Below are positions 25,516 to 34,413 of a stretch of DNA of 64,000 nucleotides, piece by piece. A program made the translations under genes and the position numbers. Origin of the DNA: Burkholderiales bacterium (lineage in GTDB: Bacteria; Pseudomonadota; Gammaproteobacteria; Burkholderiales; SG8-41). The stretch's first letter is position 1. Every line of letters starts with the position of its first letter. The stretch lies in assembly GCA_036262035.1 (NCBI GenBank), contig DATAJS010000004.1, positions 1 through 64,000 on the forward strand, written 5' to 3'. Below the pieces are notes generated by a model. That model did not search any database, was not told where the DNA came from, and worked only from the letters and a program-made list of their open reading frames with translations.

Positions 25516-26439
25516 TCAGCCCGCCGGCTCCTTCAGGAGACCCAGTTCCCGCAGCGCAGCAGCCATCTCGGTACGCTCGCTGTCGAGAAAGCGCCGGAGC
25601 GCCGCAGCATCGGTATAGGTCGCGCTCAATCCGTCTCGTTCGAGCTCGTCCTGCCACGTGCGCGTGGCGACCACCGCGCGCAGCGTCTTTTCCCAGAAAC
25701 GCACGTGCGAGGCGCCGATGCCTTGCGCGCCGGTCACGCCGCGCCACGCGCCGACGACGCAGTCGACGCCCTGTTCGCGCCAGGTCGGTACGTGGGCGAG
25801 TGTGCCCGCCAGCCGCTGGGGAGCCGAGACGCCGATCACCCGGACCTTCCCCGACGAAAGCGCGCTCTGGGTGCTGGCCGCGGTGACGGCGGCGACGTCC
25901 GCGTTGCGTTCGACGACGTCGGCGACCGCCAGCAGCGCCGAGTCGAAGACTCGTACGATCGGCGCCTTCGGCTCCGCGCCCGCGTGCGTGACCAGGCGGG
26001 CGAGCGCGATGTGATTCGGGTTGCCGAGCGCGGTGGACAGCGCGATCCTCGTCCGGGGAGCGAACCTGGCGAGCTGGTCGATCAGCGCGGCGCCGTCGCG
26101 CAGGGGCGCATCGTCGTGTATCGCGAACGCGATGTACTCGGTGTAGAGCATCGCGATCGGCGTGTAGTCGCGATGATCGAAGGTTGCGAGGCCGACGAGC
26201 CGATCGGTGGTGAGGTTGGGATGGCTGATCGACACCACGTGCGGATCGCCGCGATGCTCGTCCATGTAGCGCCACGCGTTGCGCGCGCCGTCACCGGGGA
26301 CGTTCTTCACGTGCACCGGCACTTCGAGCAGATCGTGCGTTTCGATGGCTTTCAGCAGCGCACGCGCGGTGCGGTCCAGCCCCCCGCCGGGCGGCGTGCC
26401 GGCGACGATCTCGATCTCGTGGTCCGGTTTCCAGTCCAT
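25516..26439 (-). CDS. Bug/TctC-like receptor lacking a signal peptide
   Basis: A 307-residue protein with the Bug fold pattern (EIEIVAGTPPGGGLDRTARALLKAIE; VHVKNVPGDGARNAWRYM; RVIGVSAPQRLAG; WRGVTGAQGIGASHV). It begins directly at MDWKPDHEIE with no signal sequence, and the upstream frame is closed by a stop within 12 bases. It matches the distinctive subgroup represented by the gene at 47.95 kb, which does have a signal. Either it works in the cytoplasm or it has lost its 5' end. A palindrome of the GCAAAGGAC family begins 33 bases upstream of the start, which fits a truncation. Confidence 0.8.
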   Translation of the reverse strand: MDWKPDHEIEIVAGTPPGGGLDRTARALLKAIETHDLLEVPVHVKNVPGDGARNAWRYMDEHRGDPHVVSISHPNLTTDRLVGLATFDHRDYTPIAMLYTEYIAFAIHDDAPLRDGAALIDQLARFAPRTRIALSTALGNPNHIALARLVTHAGAEPKAPIVRVFDSALLAVADVVERNADVAAVTAASTQSALSSGKVRVIGVSAPQRLAGTLAHVPTWREQGVDCVVGAWRGVTGAQGIGASHVRFWEKTLRAVVATRTWQDELERDGLSATYTDAAALRRFLDSERTEMAAALRELGLLKEPAG

Positions 26440-26471
26440 CGGGTCAGCTTAGCACGCGTCGAAAGGCATGA

Positions 26472-26568
26472 TTGACCGCCAAGGACGCAAAGGACGCCAA
26501 GGAAAAGCAAAACGATTCGAATACGTTCTTGGGTTCCTTTGCGTCCTTTGCGTCCTTTGCGGTTAAAT
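26472..26568. repeat. GCAAAGGAC-word inverted repeat
   Basis: The left arm iterates CCAAGGACGCAAAGGACGCC and the right arm answers with TCCTTTGCGTCCTTTGCGTC words. It lies between divergent Bug-type genes, so any promoter for either gene must lie within or against it. Relatives at 32213 and 37351. Confidence 0.9.
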
Positions 26569-26597
26569 GCTCTTAAAAGAACTGCGAGGAGGATGGA

Positions 26598-27557
26598 ATG
26601 CGCGGAGCCAAGCTGCTGCTGTTCGCGTCGACGTTCGCGTGTGGTGTCGCGAGCGCGCAGACGTATCCGACCAAGCCGGTCCGCATCGTCGTGCCGTTTC
26701 CGGCGGGCGGGACGTCGGACATCCTGGCGCGCGCCTTGGGGCACAAGCTCGCGGAGGAGATGAAGCAGCAGTTCGTGGTCGACAACCGTCCGGGCGCGGG
26801 CGCGAACATCGGGGCCGAGATCGTCGCGAAGGCGCCGCCCGACGGTTACACGCTGCTGCTCGCGTCCACCATCCACACGATCAACCCGAGCCTGTATCCG
26901 AAGCTCGGCTACGATCCGGTGAAAGACTTCGCGCCGGTCGCGCTGATCGCCGCGACTTCGCAGGTGCTCGCCGTGCACAACTCGGTGCCGGTGAAGACGG
27001 TGAAGGAGTTCATCGCGTACGCGAAGAAGCGCCCCGGCGAGCTCAATTACAGCTCCGCCGGCAGCGGCAGCCAGCCGCACCTCACCGCCGAGCTCTTCAA
27101 GTCGATGACGGGAATAAACATCGTGCACGTGCCTTACAAGGGCGCCCCGCCGGCGATGATCGATCTGCTCGCGGGACAAGTCGCGCTCACCTTCGCGACG
27201 GCCCCGTCGGCGGTCCCTCACGTAAAGGCCGGCAGGCTGCGCGCGCTCGGCGTCAGCACCGCGCAGCGCATCCACGCGCTGCCGGACGTGCCGACGATCG
27301 CCGAGGCCGGCGTGCCGGGTTTCGAATCGAGCGGGGCGAACGGCCTCGTCGCTCCGGCCGGGACGCCGCAGGCGATCGTCGATCGCCTGAGCGCCTCGGT
27401 GATACGCATCGTGAAAGAGCCTGCGACGGCGAAGTATCTGAGCGACCAGGGCGCCGATCCGCTGCCGATGCCGCCGGCCGAGTACGGCGCTTACATCAAG
27501 GCCGAGGTGGTTAAATGGGCGAAGGTCGTCAAGCTCGCGGGCGCAAAGGTCGACTGA
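26598..27557 (+). CDS. Bug/TctC-family periplasmic solute receptor
   Basis: A 319-residue receptor with signal peptide (MRGAKLLLFASTFACGVASA), the YPTKPVRIVVPFPAGGTSDI signature, the FVVDNRPGAGANIGAE and PPDGYTLLL loops and HVPYKGAPPAMIDLLAG. A GAGGAGG ribosome-binding site lies before the ATG. Neighbouring genes do not indicate the ligand. It is divergent from the signal-less Bug gene across a palindrome. Confidence 0.94.
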   Translation: MRGAKLLLFASTFACGVASAQTYPTKPVRIVVPFPAGGTSDILARALGHKLAEEMKQQFVVDNRPGAGANIGAEIVAKAPPDGYTLLLASTIHTINPSLYPKLGYDPVKDFAPVALIAATSQVLAVHNSVPVKTVKEFIAYAKKRPGELNYSSAGSGSQPHLTAELFKSMTGINIVHVPYKGAPPAMIDLLAGQVALTFATAPSAVPHVKAGRLRALGVSTAQRIHALPDVPTIAEAGVPGFESSGANGLVAPAGTPQAIVDRLSASVIRIVKEPATAKYLSDQGADPLPMPPAEYGAYIKAEVVKWAKVVKLAGAKVD

Positions 27558-27561
27558 ACCC

Positions 27562-27607
27562 AGTGTTTAGTGTTAAGTGAGTGCTCCGTAACTTAACACT
27601 CAACACT
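27562..27607. repeat. AGTGTTAAGT inverted repeat
   Basis: AGTGTTTAGTGTTAAGT on the left and ACTTAACACTCAACACT on the right, with a 12-base loop. AT-rich compared with other elements here. It lies between convergent stops of a Bug gene and an MFS gene. Confidence 0.85.
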
Positions 27608-27611
27608 CTTA

Positions 27612-28856
27612 TTACGCGCTCGCCACCGCCGGTTTCACGCTCGTGTCGGGCATGAAGACCACGAGCAGGTTGGCGAGAATGATCGTGCCGGCGAGAAAGT
27701 AGAAGCCGACGTAGACGTCGGTCGCGTCGGCGATCATCCCGAAGAGGAACGGCGAGACGCTCCCGCCGAACGACGTCACCGCGAACTGGATGCCGACACC
27801 CGCGCCGGCGAGCTTCTTCGGCGTGCACTCCACTGCCCACGCCTGCAGCACCGCGCGCATCGCGTAGAGGAAGAAGCCGACGAGCGCGACGAACAGCACG
27901 AACGCCACGCTCTTGCCCGCGAGCACCATGCCGATCAGCATGACGCCCGTCAGCAGCATGCTCGACATCACCACCCGCTTGCGGCCCATCTTGTCCGACA
28001 GGTGTCCGCCGATCGGGCCGGCGATGAAGCCGCCGACCTGGAGCAGCGTCATGCACACGCCGACATAGAGCGGCGAGTAGTGCAGCTGGTACGCGAGATA
28101 GACCGGCAGGAAGGTGAGCAGGCCGGTCTGAGTCATCGTGCGGAACGACGAGCTGATCGATACCAGCATCAGCGAGCGGTTGCGTAGGAGCATGCCGTAG
28201 TCGCGCAGGTATTCGCGGAAGCTGTGCTTCTCGACCCTGGCGTTGATCGCGTCGGCGTCTTCGCCGCGGGCGGTCATGAACGCGCCGAGCATGATGAGGA
28301 TCAGCATCGCCATGGTGATGCCCGGCACGACGTTGATCACCACGACGGTGCGCCACGTGAACCAGCCGAGCAGGGCGCCGACCACGATCGGCGCGAGCGC
28401 CTCGCCCATGTTGCCGCCCATGCCGTGGAACGAGAGCACCAGGCCTTTGCGCTGCGGATAGCGGTACGCGAGCGTGGGGATCGCCGCCGGGTGCCAGATG
28501 TTGTTGCCGATGCCGACCAGCGTGACGCACACCAGCAACATCCAGAAGTTGTGCGTGACGCTCATGAGCGCGTACGGCACGCCGACCCAGAAGAGCGACG
28601 CGGCCAGCAGGTAGCCCTTCTGCCCGACCGTGTCGACGATCATGCCGCCGGGCAGATTCGAGATCGCGCCGGCGAGATGCTGGATCGTCATGATGACGCC
28701 GATCTCGGTATAGGTCAGGCCGAGCTCCTTGCCGATCAGCGGCAGCAGCAGATAGAACGTCGCCGTATACCAGTGCGTGAGCCCGTGCCCGGCCGCGATG
28801 AGCCAGACTTCCTTGAAGCTGCGAGGCGAAGACGCTGTTGCGGCGGCGGTGCTCAT
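27612..28856 (-). CDS. MFS transporter
   Basis: A 414-residue twelve-helix permease. After a short hydrophilic N-terminus it runs WLIAAGHGLTHWYTATFYLL. The helix 2-3 loop is AISNLPGGMIVDTVGQKG, and a second conserved loop GPIGGHLSDKMGRKRVVM sits between helices 8 and 9. The HGLTHWY and GNNIWHPAAIPTLAYRYPQRKG blocks recall fosmidomycin-resistance (Fsr)-type MFS proteins. The start at 28856 is chosen because it gives a compact N-terminus; 28922 is open too. Substrate not predictable. Confidence 0.85.
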   Translation of the reverse strand: MSTAAATASSPRSFKEVWLIAAGHGLTHWYTATFYLLLPLIGKELGLTYTEIGVIMTIQHLAGAISNLPGGMIVDTVGQKGYLLAASLFWVGVPYALMSVTHNFWMLLVCVTLVGIGNNIWHPAAIPTLAYRYPQRKGLVLSFHGMGGNMGEALAPIVVGALLGWFTWRTVVVINVVPGITMAMLILIMLGAFMTARGEDADAINARVEKHSFREYLRDYGMLLRNRSLMLVSISSSFRTMTQTGLLTFLPVYLAYQLHYSPLYVGVCMTLLQVGGFIAGPIGGHLSDKMGRKRVVMSSMLLTGVMLIGMVLAGKSVAFVLFVALVGFFLYAMRAVLQAWAVECTPKKLAGAGVGIQFAVTSFGGSVSPFLFGMIADATDVYVGFYFLAGTIILANLLVVFMPDTSVKPAVASA

Positions 28857-28915
28857 GGCGGGCTCGGGCGCGTCGTTGTCGGAATGCGCCGGATGATAGC
28901 ATTCAAGGCTTTCGC

Positions 28916-28938
28916 CGTTCACGGCTCACGGTTCACGG
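28916..28938. repeat. Unpaired iterated word, CGTTCACGGCTCACGGTTCACGG
   Basis: Three successive TTCACGG-like words stand just upstream of the acyl-CoA synthetase start. No complementary arm is found nearby. It looks like a single arm of the GTTCACC family at 50175. Confidence 0.6.
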
Positions 28939-28948
28939 TTTTCCACCC

Positions 28949-31072
28949 ATGCGCACCGATCTCGAACGCTTCTTCAACCCCCGCTCGATCGCCGTCATCG
29001 GCGCTTCGCCGAACTTCGTCACGATACAGGGCCAGCCGCTCAAGCACCTGCAGTCGCACGGCTACGCCGGCACGCTGTATCCGGTCAATCCGCGCTACCC
29101 GGAAGTCGCGGGGCTGAAGTGCTACCCCTCCATAGAAGAGGTTCCCGAGACGCCCGAGCTCGTGCTGATCCTCGTCAACGCGTCGATGGTCGTCGACATG
29201 CTGCGCCGCTGCGGGAAGAAAGGCGTGCCCTACGTGATCATCTTCAGCTCGGGCTTCTCCGAGGTCGGCGGCGGCGGCGTGCAGCTCCAGGAAGAGCTCC
29301 GGGCAATCGCGCGCGAATACGACATCGGCGTCATCGGCCCGAACTGCCAGGGCATGATCAACGTCGCCGACCGCGTGTACGGCGGCTTCGGCTCGGTGTT
29401 CAACTCCGATTACGATCCCGGCCCCGTGAGCATGGTGTCGCAGTCGGGCGGCTTCGGTTTCTCGGTGATGAACCTCTCGTCCAAGGACGGCGGCCTCGCG
29501 TTCCGGCAGATGGTGACGACCGGCAACGAGATCGGCGTCTCGACGCTCGACTTCATCGAGTATTTCATCCGCGATCCGCAGACCGAGATCATCGCGGGGT
29601 ACGTCGAAGGCCTGAAGGACGCCGACCGGCTGCTCGACGTGGGCGAGAAAGCGATGCAGGCCGGCAAGCCCATCCTCATGTGGAAGGTCGGCAACACCGA
29701 GCAGGGCCAGCGCGCTGCGGCGTCGCACACGGCCAACCTCGGCGGGGCGATGGCGCTCTATCGCGCGGCGTTCAGGCAGAAAGGCATCATCCAGGTCGAC
29801 GACATCCAGGACGTGGTCGACTACGGTCGCGCGTTCCGCTCGGGACGGCTGCCGAAAGGCAACCGGCTGGCGATCATCACGATCTCGGGCGGCGCGGGCA
29901 TCCTGATGACCGACGAGATCGTCGCGCGCGGCATGCAGCTCGCGCAGCTTGCGCCCGAGACGCTGGCGAAGCTCAAAGCGTTCATCCCGTCGTTCGGATC
30001 GCTGCTGAACCCGGTCGACGTCACCGCGGCGATCTTCAACGACCTCACGCTGATCGACCGCACGCTGCAGACGATCATCGACGATCCGGGCGTGGACTGC
30101 GTCGCGATGATCAACGCCTCGCTGCAGGGCGAGCTCGCGCACGCCATCGCGGCCGAGATCGTCGCGGGGGCGAAGAAGACCGACAAGCCGGTATTCCTCT
30201 GCTGGAGCGCGCGCGACGTGTCCGCGGTCGATGCCTACGGCCTGCTCGACGCCGCGCGCATCCCGCACTACAAGTCGCCGGTGCGCTGCGGCCGGGCGCT
30301 GGCGGCGGTGTCGTGGTACGCGGAAGCGAAGCGCCGCGTTGAGGCGCAGCGCAACGAAAGACCGCTGGTCCTCCAGGGCCCTGGGGCGAAGAAGCTCCTC
30401 GCGGGGCGCACCGCCGACGTCGCGGAGCACGAAGCGAAGCGCATCCTCGCCGAATACGGCATCCCGGCGACGCAGGAGGCGCTCGCCGCGACCGCGGACG
30501 AAGCAGTCGCGGCGGCGAAGCGCATCGGCTACCCGGTCGCGATCAAGATCCAGTCGCCCGACATCTCGCACAAGACCGAAGCCAAAGCGGTAAAGCTCGG
30601 GCTGGCGGACGATGCCGAGCTGCGCAAGGCGTTCGACGAGGTCGTCGCCAACTCGCGCGCCTATAAGGCCGACGCCAAGATCGAAGGCGTGCTGGTGCAG
30701 GAGATGGTCAAAGGCGGCACCGAGGCGATACTCGGCGTCACCAACGATCCGCTGTTCGGCCCGGCGGTGATGTTCGGCCTCGGCGGCATCTTCGCGGAGG
30801 TGCTGAAGGACGTCGCGTTCAGGCTGGCGCCCGTCACGCCTTCGGTCGCGCGTGAGATGATCGAGGAGATCAAGGGCTACCCGGTGCTCGCGGGCGCGCG
30901 CGGCAAAGCGCCCGCGGACGTCGATGCGCTGGCGGATGCGATCGTCAGGCTGTCCGCCCTCGCGGTCGATCTGAAAGACTCGCTCGCCGAGCTCGACATC
31001 AATCCGCTGTTCGTCATGGAGAAGGGCAAGGGCGTGAAGGCCGCCGACGCGCTGATCAAGCCGAAGGGATAA
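28949..31072 (+). CDS. NDP-forming acyl-CoA synthetase (acetate-CoA ligase family)
   Basis: A 707-residue fused enzyme. It has an N-terminal CoA-binding Rossmann domain (RSIAVIGASPNFVTIQGQPL; about residues 8-130), a succinyl-CoA-ligase-like middle (AASHTANLGGAMALYRAAFRQKG), and a C-terminal ATP-grasp domain (HEAKRILAEYGIPATQEALA; VLVQEMVKGGTEAILGV; about 490-700). The family makes or breaks acyl-CoA with ADP or AMP formation. The next gene, an acyl-CoA dehydrogenase, starts four bases on, so the pair probably activates and then oxidises a carboxylic acid. No good ribosome-binding site is visible; an iterated repeat arm occupies its place. Confidence 0.9.
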   Translation: MRTDLERFFNPRSIAVIGASPNFVTIQGQPLKHLQSHGYAGTLYPVNPRYPEVAGLKCYPSIEEVPETPELVLILVNASMVVDMLRRCGKKGVPYVIIFSSGFSEVGGGGVQLQEELRAIAREYDIGVIGPNCQGMINVADRVYGGFGSVFNSDYDPGPVSMVSQSGGFGFSVMNLSSKDGGLAFRQMVTTGNEIGVSTLDFIEYFIRDPQTEIIAGYVEGLKDADRLLDVGEKAMQAGKPILMWKVGNTEQGQRAAASHTANLGGAMALYRAAFRQKGIIQVDDIQDVVDYGRAFRSGRLPKGNRLAIITISGGAGILMTDEIVARGMQLAQLAPETLAKLKAFIPSFGSLLNPVDVTAAIFNDLTLIDRTLQTIIDDPGVDCVAMINASLQGELAHAIAAEIVAGAKKTDKPVFLCWSARDVSAVDAYGLLDAARIPHYKSPVRCGRALAAVSWYAEAKRRVEAQRNERPLVLQGPGAKKLLAGRTADVAEHEAKRILAEYGIPATQEALAATADEAVAAAKRIGYPVAIKIQSPDISHKTEAKAVKLGLADDAELRKAFDEVVANSRAYKADAKIEGVLVQEMVKGGTEAILGVTNDPLFGPAVMFGLGGIFAEVLKDVAFRLAPVTPSVAREMIEEIKGYPVLAGARGKAPADVDALADAIVRLSALAVDLKDSLAELDINPLFVMEKGKGVKAADALIKPKG

Positions 31073-31076
31073 CGAC

Positions 31077-32216
31077 ATGGAAGTCTCAAGCGAAGTCCGC
31101 CAGCTCTGCGACGAGATCCGCCGCTTCATCCGCAGCGAAGTCGATCCGCGCTCGCGCGAGATCGAGGAGAACGACGCGGTTCCCGACGACCTGATCCGCA
31201 AGGCGCGCGAGATCGGGCTTTTCGGCCTCACGATCCCCGAGGAGTACGGCGGCATCGGCCTCAACCTCGCGGGGAAGTGCGCGGTCGAGGAAGAGATGGG
31301 CAAGACCAACTACGGTTTCGCCACGCTCATCGGCAACCACACCGGCATCAGCACGGCCGGCATCGTCGCGCTCGGCAACGAGGCGCAGAAGCGCAAATAT
31401 CTGCCGAAGATGGCGAGCGGCGAATGGATAGGCGCCTTCGCGCTGACCGAGCCGCAGGCGGGCTCGGACCCCGCGTCGATGCGCACGCGCGCCGAGAGGA
31501 AGGGCGACAAGTACATCCTCAACGGCGAGAAGATCTTCATCACCAACGCGATCCTGGCGAACGTGTTCACGGTGATGGCGATCACCGATCCGTCGAAAGG
31601 CATCAAGGGCATCTCGGCGTTCATCCTCGAGCGCGGCTTCAAGGGTTTCGCCATCGGCAGGAACGAGCTCAAGATGGGCATGCACGGCTGCACGACCGCG
31701 CCGCTCGCGTTCACCGACTGCGAAGTGCCGGCGGAGAACCTCCTCGGCGGCGAAGGCCTGGGTTACATCCAGGCGATGAAGACCTTGACCGCGGGGCGCG
31801 TCACCGTCTCCGCGCGCTGCTGCGGCATGATGGACAAGCTCATCCAGCAATGCGTGGACTACATGAAAGTGCGCACCCAGGGCGGCAAGAAGCTCGCCGA
31901 CCACCAGGGCCTGCAATGGATGCTCGCCGACATGTCGGTCGCGCGCGACGCCGCGCGCGGGCTCACCTACCGCGCGATCGACAAGCTGGTGAGCGGCGAG
32001 CGCGGCACGATGGAAGCCTCGGCCGCCAAGCTCTTCTCGACCGAAGCGCTGGGCCGCGTCGTCGACGCCGCGGTGCAGATCCACGGCGGCATGGGTTACA
32101 TGCGCGAGATGGGCATAGAGACCACGTTCCGCGACGCGCGGATCGTGCGGATCTACGAAGGCACGTCCGAGATCCAGCGCAACATCATTGCGGGGCAGCT
32201 GTTAAAGGACAATTAA
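31077..32216 (+). CDS. Acyl-CoA dehydrogenase
   Basis: A 379-residue FAD enzyme. The three-domain family layout is evident: an N-terminal helical domain, the FAD/substrate motif FALTEPQAGSDPASMRTRA, the ITNA segment and the C-terminal QIHGGMGYMREMGIETTFRDARI. The catalytic glutamate is in IYEGTSEIQRN, the position used by short- and medium-chain enzymes. It oxidises acyl-CoA to 2-enoyl-CoA and passes electrons to ETF. Its TAA stop lies at the left end of a GCAAAGGAC palindrome. Probably co-transcribed with the upstream acyl-CoA synthetase. Confidence 0.93.
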   Translation: MEVSSEVRQLCDEIRRFIRSEVDPRSREIEENDAVPDDLIRKAREIGLFGLTIPEEYGGIGLNLAGKCAVEEEMGKTNYGFATLIGNHTGISTAGIVALGNEAQKRKYLPKMASGEWIGAFALTEPQAGSDPASMRTRAERKGDKYILNGEKIFITNAILANVFTVMAITDPSKGIKGISAFILERGFKGFAIGRNELKMGMHGCTTAPLAFTDCEVPAENLLGGEGLGYIQAMKTLTAGRVTVSARCCGMMDKLIQQCVDYMKVRTQGGKKLADHQGLQWMLADMSVARDAARGLTYRAIDKLVSGERGTMEASAAKLFSTEALGRVVDAAVQIHGGMGYMREMGIETTFRDARIVRIYEGTSEIQRNIIAGQLLKDN

Positions 32217-32300
32217 CCGCAAAGGACGCAAAGGACGCAAAGGAAACCAAGAACACTATTCGAATTGCTTTTCCTTGGCGTCCTTTGCGTCCTTGGCGGT
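32213..32300. repeat. GCAAAGGAC-word inverted repeat after acyl-CoA dehydrogenase
   Basis: The left arm begins TTAACCGCAAAGGACGC, so it contains the stop codon of the dehydrogenase gene. Three word repeats are answered by CCTTGGCGTCCTTTGCGTCC on the right. It separates the gene from the SDR gene on the same strand. Confidence 0.9.
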
Positions 32301-32327
32301 GAATGCTTTTGAAGAATAAGGACTGGC

Positions 32328-33104
32328 ATGGCCAACGTTAAAGAACTGCTGAACCTGGAAGGAAGGGTGAGCGTCGTCACCGGCGGCGCCACCGGCATCG
32401 GTCTGCGCATGGCGCTGGGGCTCGCCGAGGCGGGATCGAACCTCGTGATCGCGTCGCGCAAGCTCGACGCCTGCGAGCAGGCCGCGCACGAGATCGAGAA
32501 AACGGGCGTGAAAGCGCTCGCGGTCGCCTGCGACGTGACCAAGCAGGACCAGGTCGAAGCGATGAAGGACGCGGTGATGAAGCGCTTCGGGCACATCGAC
32601 ACGCTGGTCAACAACGCCGGCCGCGCATGGGTCGCGCCGCCCGAGGACTTGCCGGTCGAGCGCTGGCAGCAGGTCTTTGATCTCAACATCACCGGGCCTT
32701 TCCTGTGCGCGCAGGCGCTGGGGCGCGAGATGATCAAGGTCAGGAGCGGCAAGATCATCAACATCGCTTCGATCGCCGGCCTCGTCGGCCGCAACCCGCG
32801 CGCCTACAACTCGATCGCCTACGGCGCGAGCAAAGGCGCGCTGGTGAACTTCACGCGCGATCTCGCGGTGAAGTGGGCGCAGCACAACATCCAGGTGAAC
32901 TGCATCTGCCCCGGCTTCTTCGTGACCCCTCTCAACCAGAAGCTCTACGAGAAGAACAAGGAGAATATCGACCGCGAGATCCCGCTCGGCGCACCCGGCG
33001 GCCCGGACGATCTCAAGGGCATCGCGGTGCTGCTCGCCTCCAGCGCGTCGAACTTCATGACCGGTGCGATCATCCCGGTCGACGGAGGCTCCGTCGCCTG
33101 GTAA
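32328..33104 (+). CDS. Short-chain dehydrogenase/reductase
   Basis: A 258-residue classical SDR. The cofactor motif is TGGATGIG, followed by CDVTKQDQ, NNAG, the catalytic serine strand (IINIASIAGLVG) and YGASK with catalytic Tyr and Lys. The C-terminal VDGGSVAW ending is typical. An Arg/Lys pair after the second strand (ASRKLDACE) suggests NADP preference. It may carry out 3-hydroxyacyl or sugar-acid oxidation with the neighbouring CoA genes; the sequence alone does not say. Confidence 0.9.
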   Translation: MANVKELLNLEGRVSVVTGGATGIGLRMALGLAEAGSNLVIASRKLDACEQAAHEIEKTGVKALAVACDVTKQDQVEAMKDAVMKRFGHIDTLVNNAGRAWVAPPEDLPVERWQQVFDLNITGPFLCAQALGREMIKVRSGKIINIASIAGLVGRNPRAYNSIAYGASKGALVNFTRDLAVKWAQHNIQVNCICPGFFVTPLNQKLYEKNKENIDREIPLGAPGGPDDLKGIAVLLASSASNFMTGAIIPVDGGSVAW

Positions 33105-33123
33105 CCCGCCCGCGGCGCGCGCC

Positions 33124-34413
33124 GTGACGCTCGCGCCGGGCGTTCGCAAGCGCGAAGTCTGGGCGTGGGCGATGTACGACTTCGCCAACTCGGGCTATAC
33201 GACGGTCGTCATCACCGCGGTGTTCAGCGCGTACTTCGTCGCCGAAGTCGCGGGCAAGGCGCCGTGGGCGACGTTCGCATGGACCGCGGCGCTGTCGTTG
33301 TCGTACGTCCTCATCATGTTGACCGGGCCCCTGATCGGCGCCTACGCCGACGCCCACGCCGCCAAGAAAAAGCTCCTGCTGCTGACCACGGTCGGCTGCG
33401 TGCTGTGCACCGCCGCGCTCGCGGCGGTCGGCCGCGGCGACGTCGCGCTGGCGGTCGCCTTGATCGTGCTGTCCAACTTCTTCTTCGGCAGCGGCGAGAA
33501 CCTGATCGCCGCGTTCCTGCCGGAGCTTGCGGACGAGCGTGCGATCGGCAAGGTGTCGGGATGGGGCTGGTCGCTGGGCTACGTCGGCGGCCTGGTGAGC
33601 TTAGGCGCGTGCCTGGCCTACGTCACGCACGCGCAAGCGCAGGGCGCGGCCGCGGCGCAGTTCGTGCCGGTCGCGATGCTGATCACCGCGGCGATCTTCG
33701 CGGCTGCGAGCCTCCCCACTTTTCTCTGGCTGCGCGAGCGCGCGCGGCCGACGGGGCAGCAGCACGCGGCGCAGCGCGCTTTCGCGCGCATCCGGCAGAC
33801 GCTGGCGCACGCACGCCGCTACAGCGACCTGCAGCGCTTCCTGCTGTGCGTCGTGTTCTACCAGGCGGGCATACAGACCGTGGTTGCGCTCGCGGCGATC
33901 TACGCGCAGGAAGCGATGCACTTCACCACGCAGGAGACGATCTCGCTCATCCTGGTCGTCAACGTCACCGCGGCGGTCGGCGCCTATCTCTTCGGCCAGT
34001 TCCAGGACCGGCTCGGCCACGTGCGCACCATCGTCTTCACGCTGCTCGGCTGGATCGCCGTCGTCCTGCTCGCGTACGAAAGCGAGAGCAGGGCGCTCTT
34101 CTGGATCACCGCGAATCTGGTCGGCGTCTGCCTCGGCTCCAGCCAGTCGGCGGGCCGCGCGATGGTCGGCTATCTCGCCCCGCCGGAGCGCAGCGGGGAG
34201 TTCTTCGGGCTGTGGGGGCTCGCGGTGAAGCTCTCGTCCATCCTCGGCCCGATCACCTACGGCCTGGTGAGCTGGATCTCGGGCGGCGATCACCGCCTCG
34301 CGATCCTCATCACCGGCTTCTACTTCGTCGCGGGCCTCGCGCTCGTGGCGAGCGTGGATGTCGCGCGCGGGCGCGAGGCCGCGCTCAGTTCGCCTGGATC
34401 CCCGCGGACTTGA
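33124..34413 (+). CDS. UMF1-family MFS transporter (Atg22-like)
   Basis: A 429-residue membrane protein from the GTG at 33124. The block VWAWAMYDFANSGYTTVVIT is the signature of the UMF1/Atg22 (vacuole-effluxer) branch of MFS proteins. FFGSGENLIAAFLPELADERAIGKVSGWGWSLGY is equally typical. Twelve helices are expected. An alternative GTG at 33064 overlaps the SDR gene by 41 bases. The 3' end overlaps the convergent Bug gene by 29 bases. Substrate unknown; amino acids are exported by the fungal relative. Confidence 0.85.
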   Translation: MTLAPGVRKREVWAWAMYDFANSGYTTVVITAVFSAYFVAEVAGKAPWATFAWTAALSLSYVLIMLTGPLIGAYADAHAAKKKLLLLTTVGCVLCTAALAAVGRGDVALAVALIVLSNFFFGSGENLIAAFLPELADERAIGKVSGWGWSLGYVGGLVSLGACLAYVTHAQAQGAAAAQFVPVAMLITAAIFAAASLPTFLWLRERARPTGQQHAAQRAFARIRQTLAHARRYSDLQRFLLCVVFYQAGIQTVVALAAIYAQEAMHFTTQETISLILVVNVTAAVGAYLFGQFQDRLGHVRTIVFTLLGWIAVVLLAYESESRALFWITANLVGVCLGSSQSAGRAMVGYLAPPERSGEFFGLWGLAVKLSSILGPITYGLVSWISGGDHRLAILITGFYFVAGLALVASVDVARGREAALSSPGSPRT

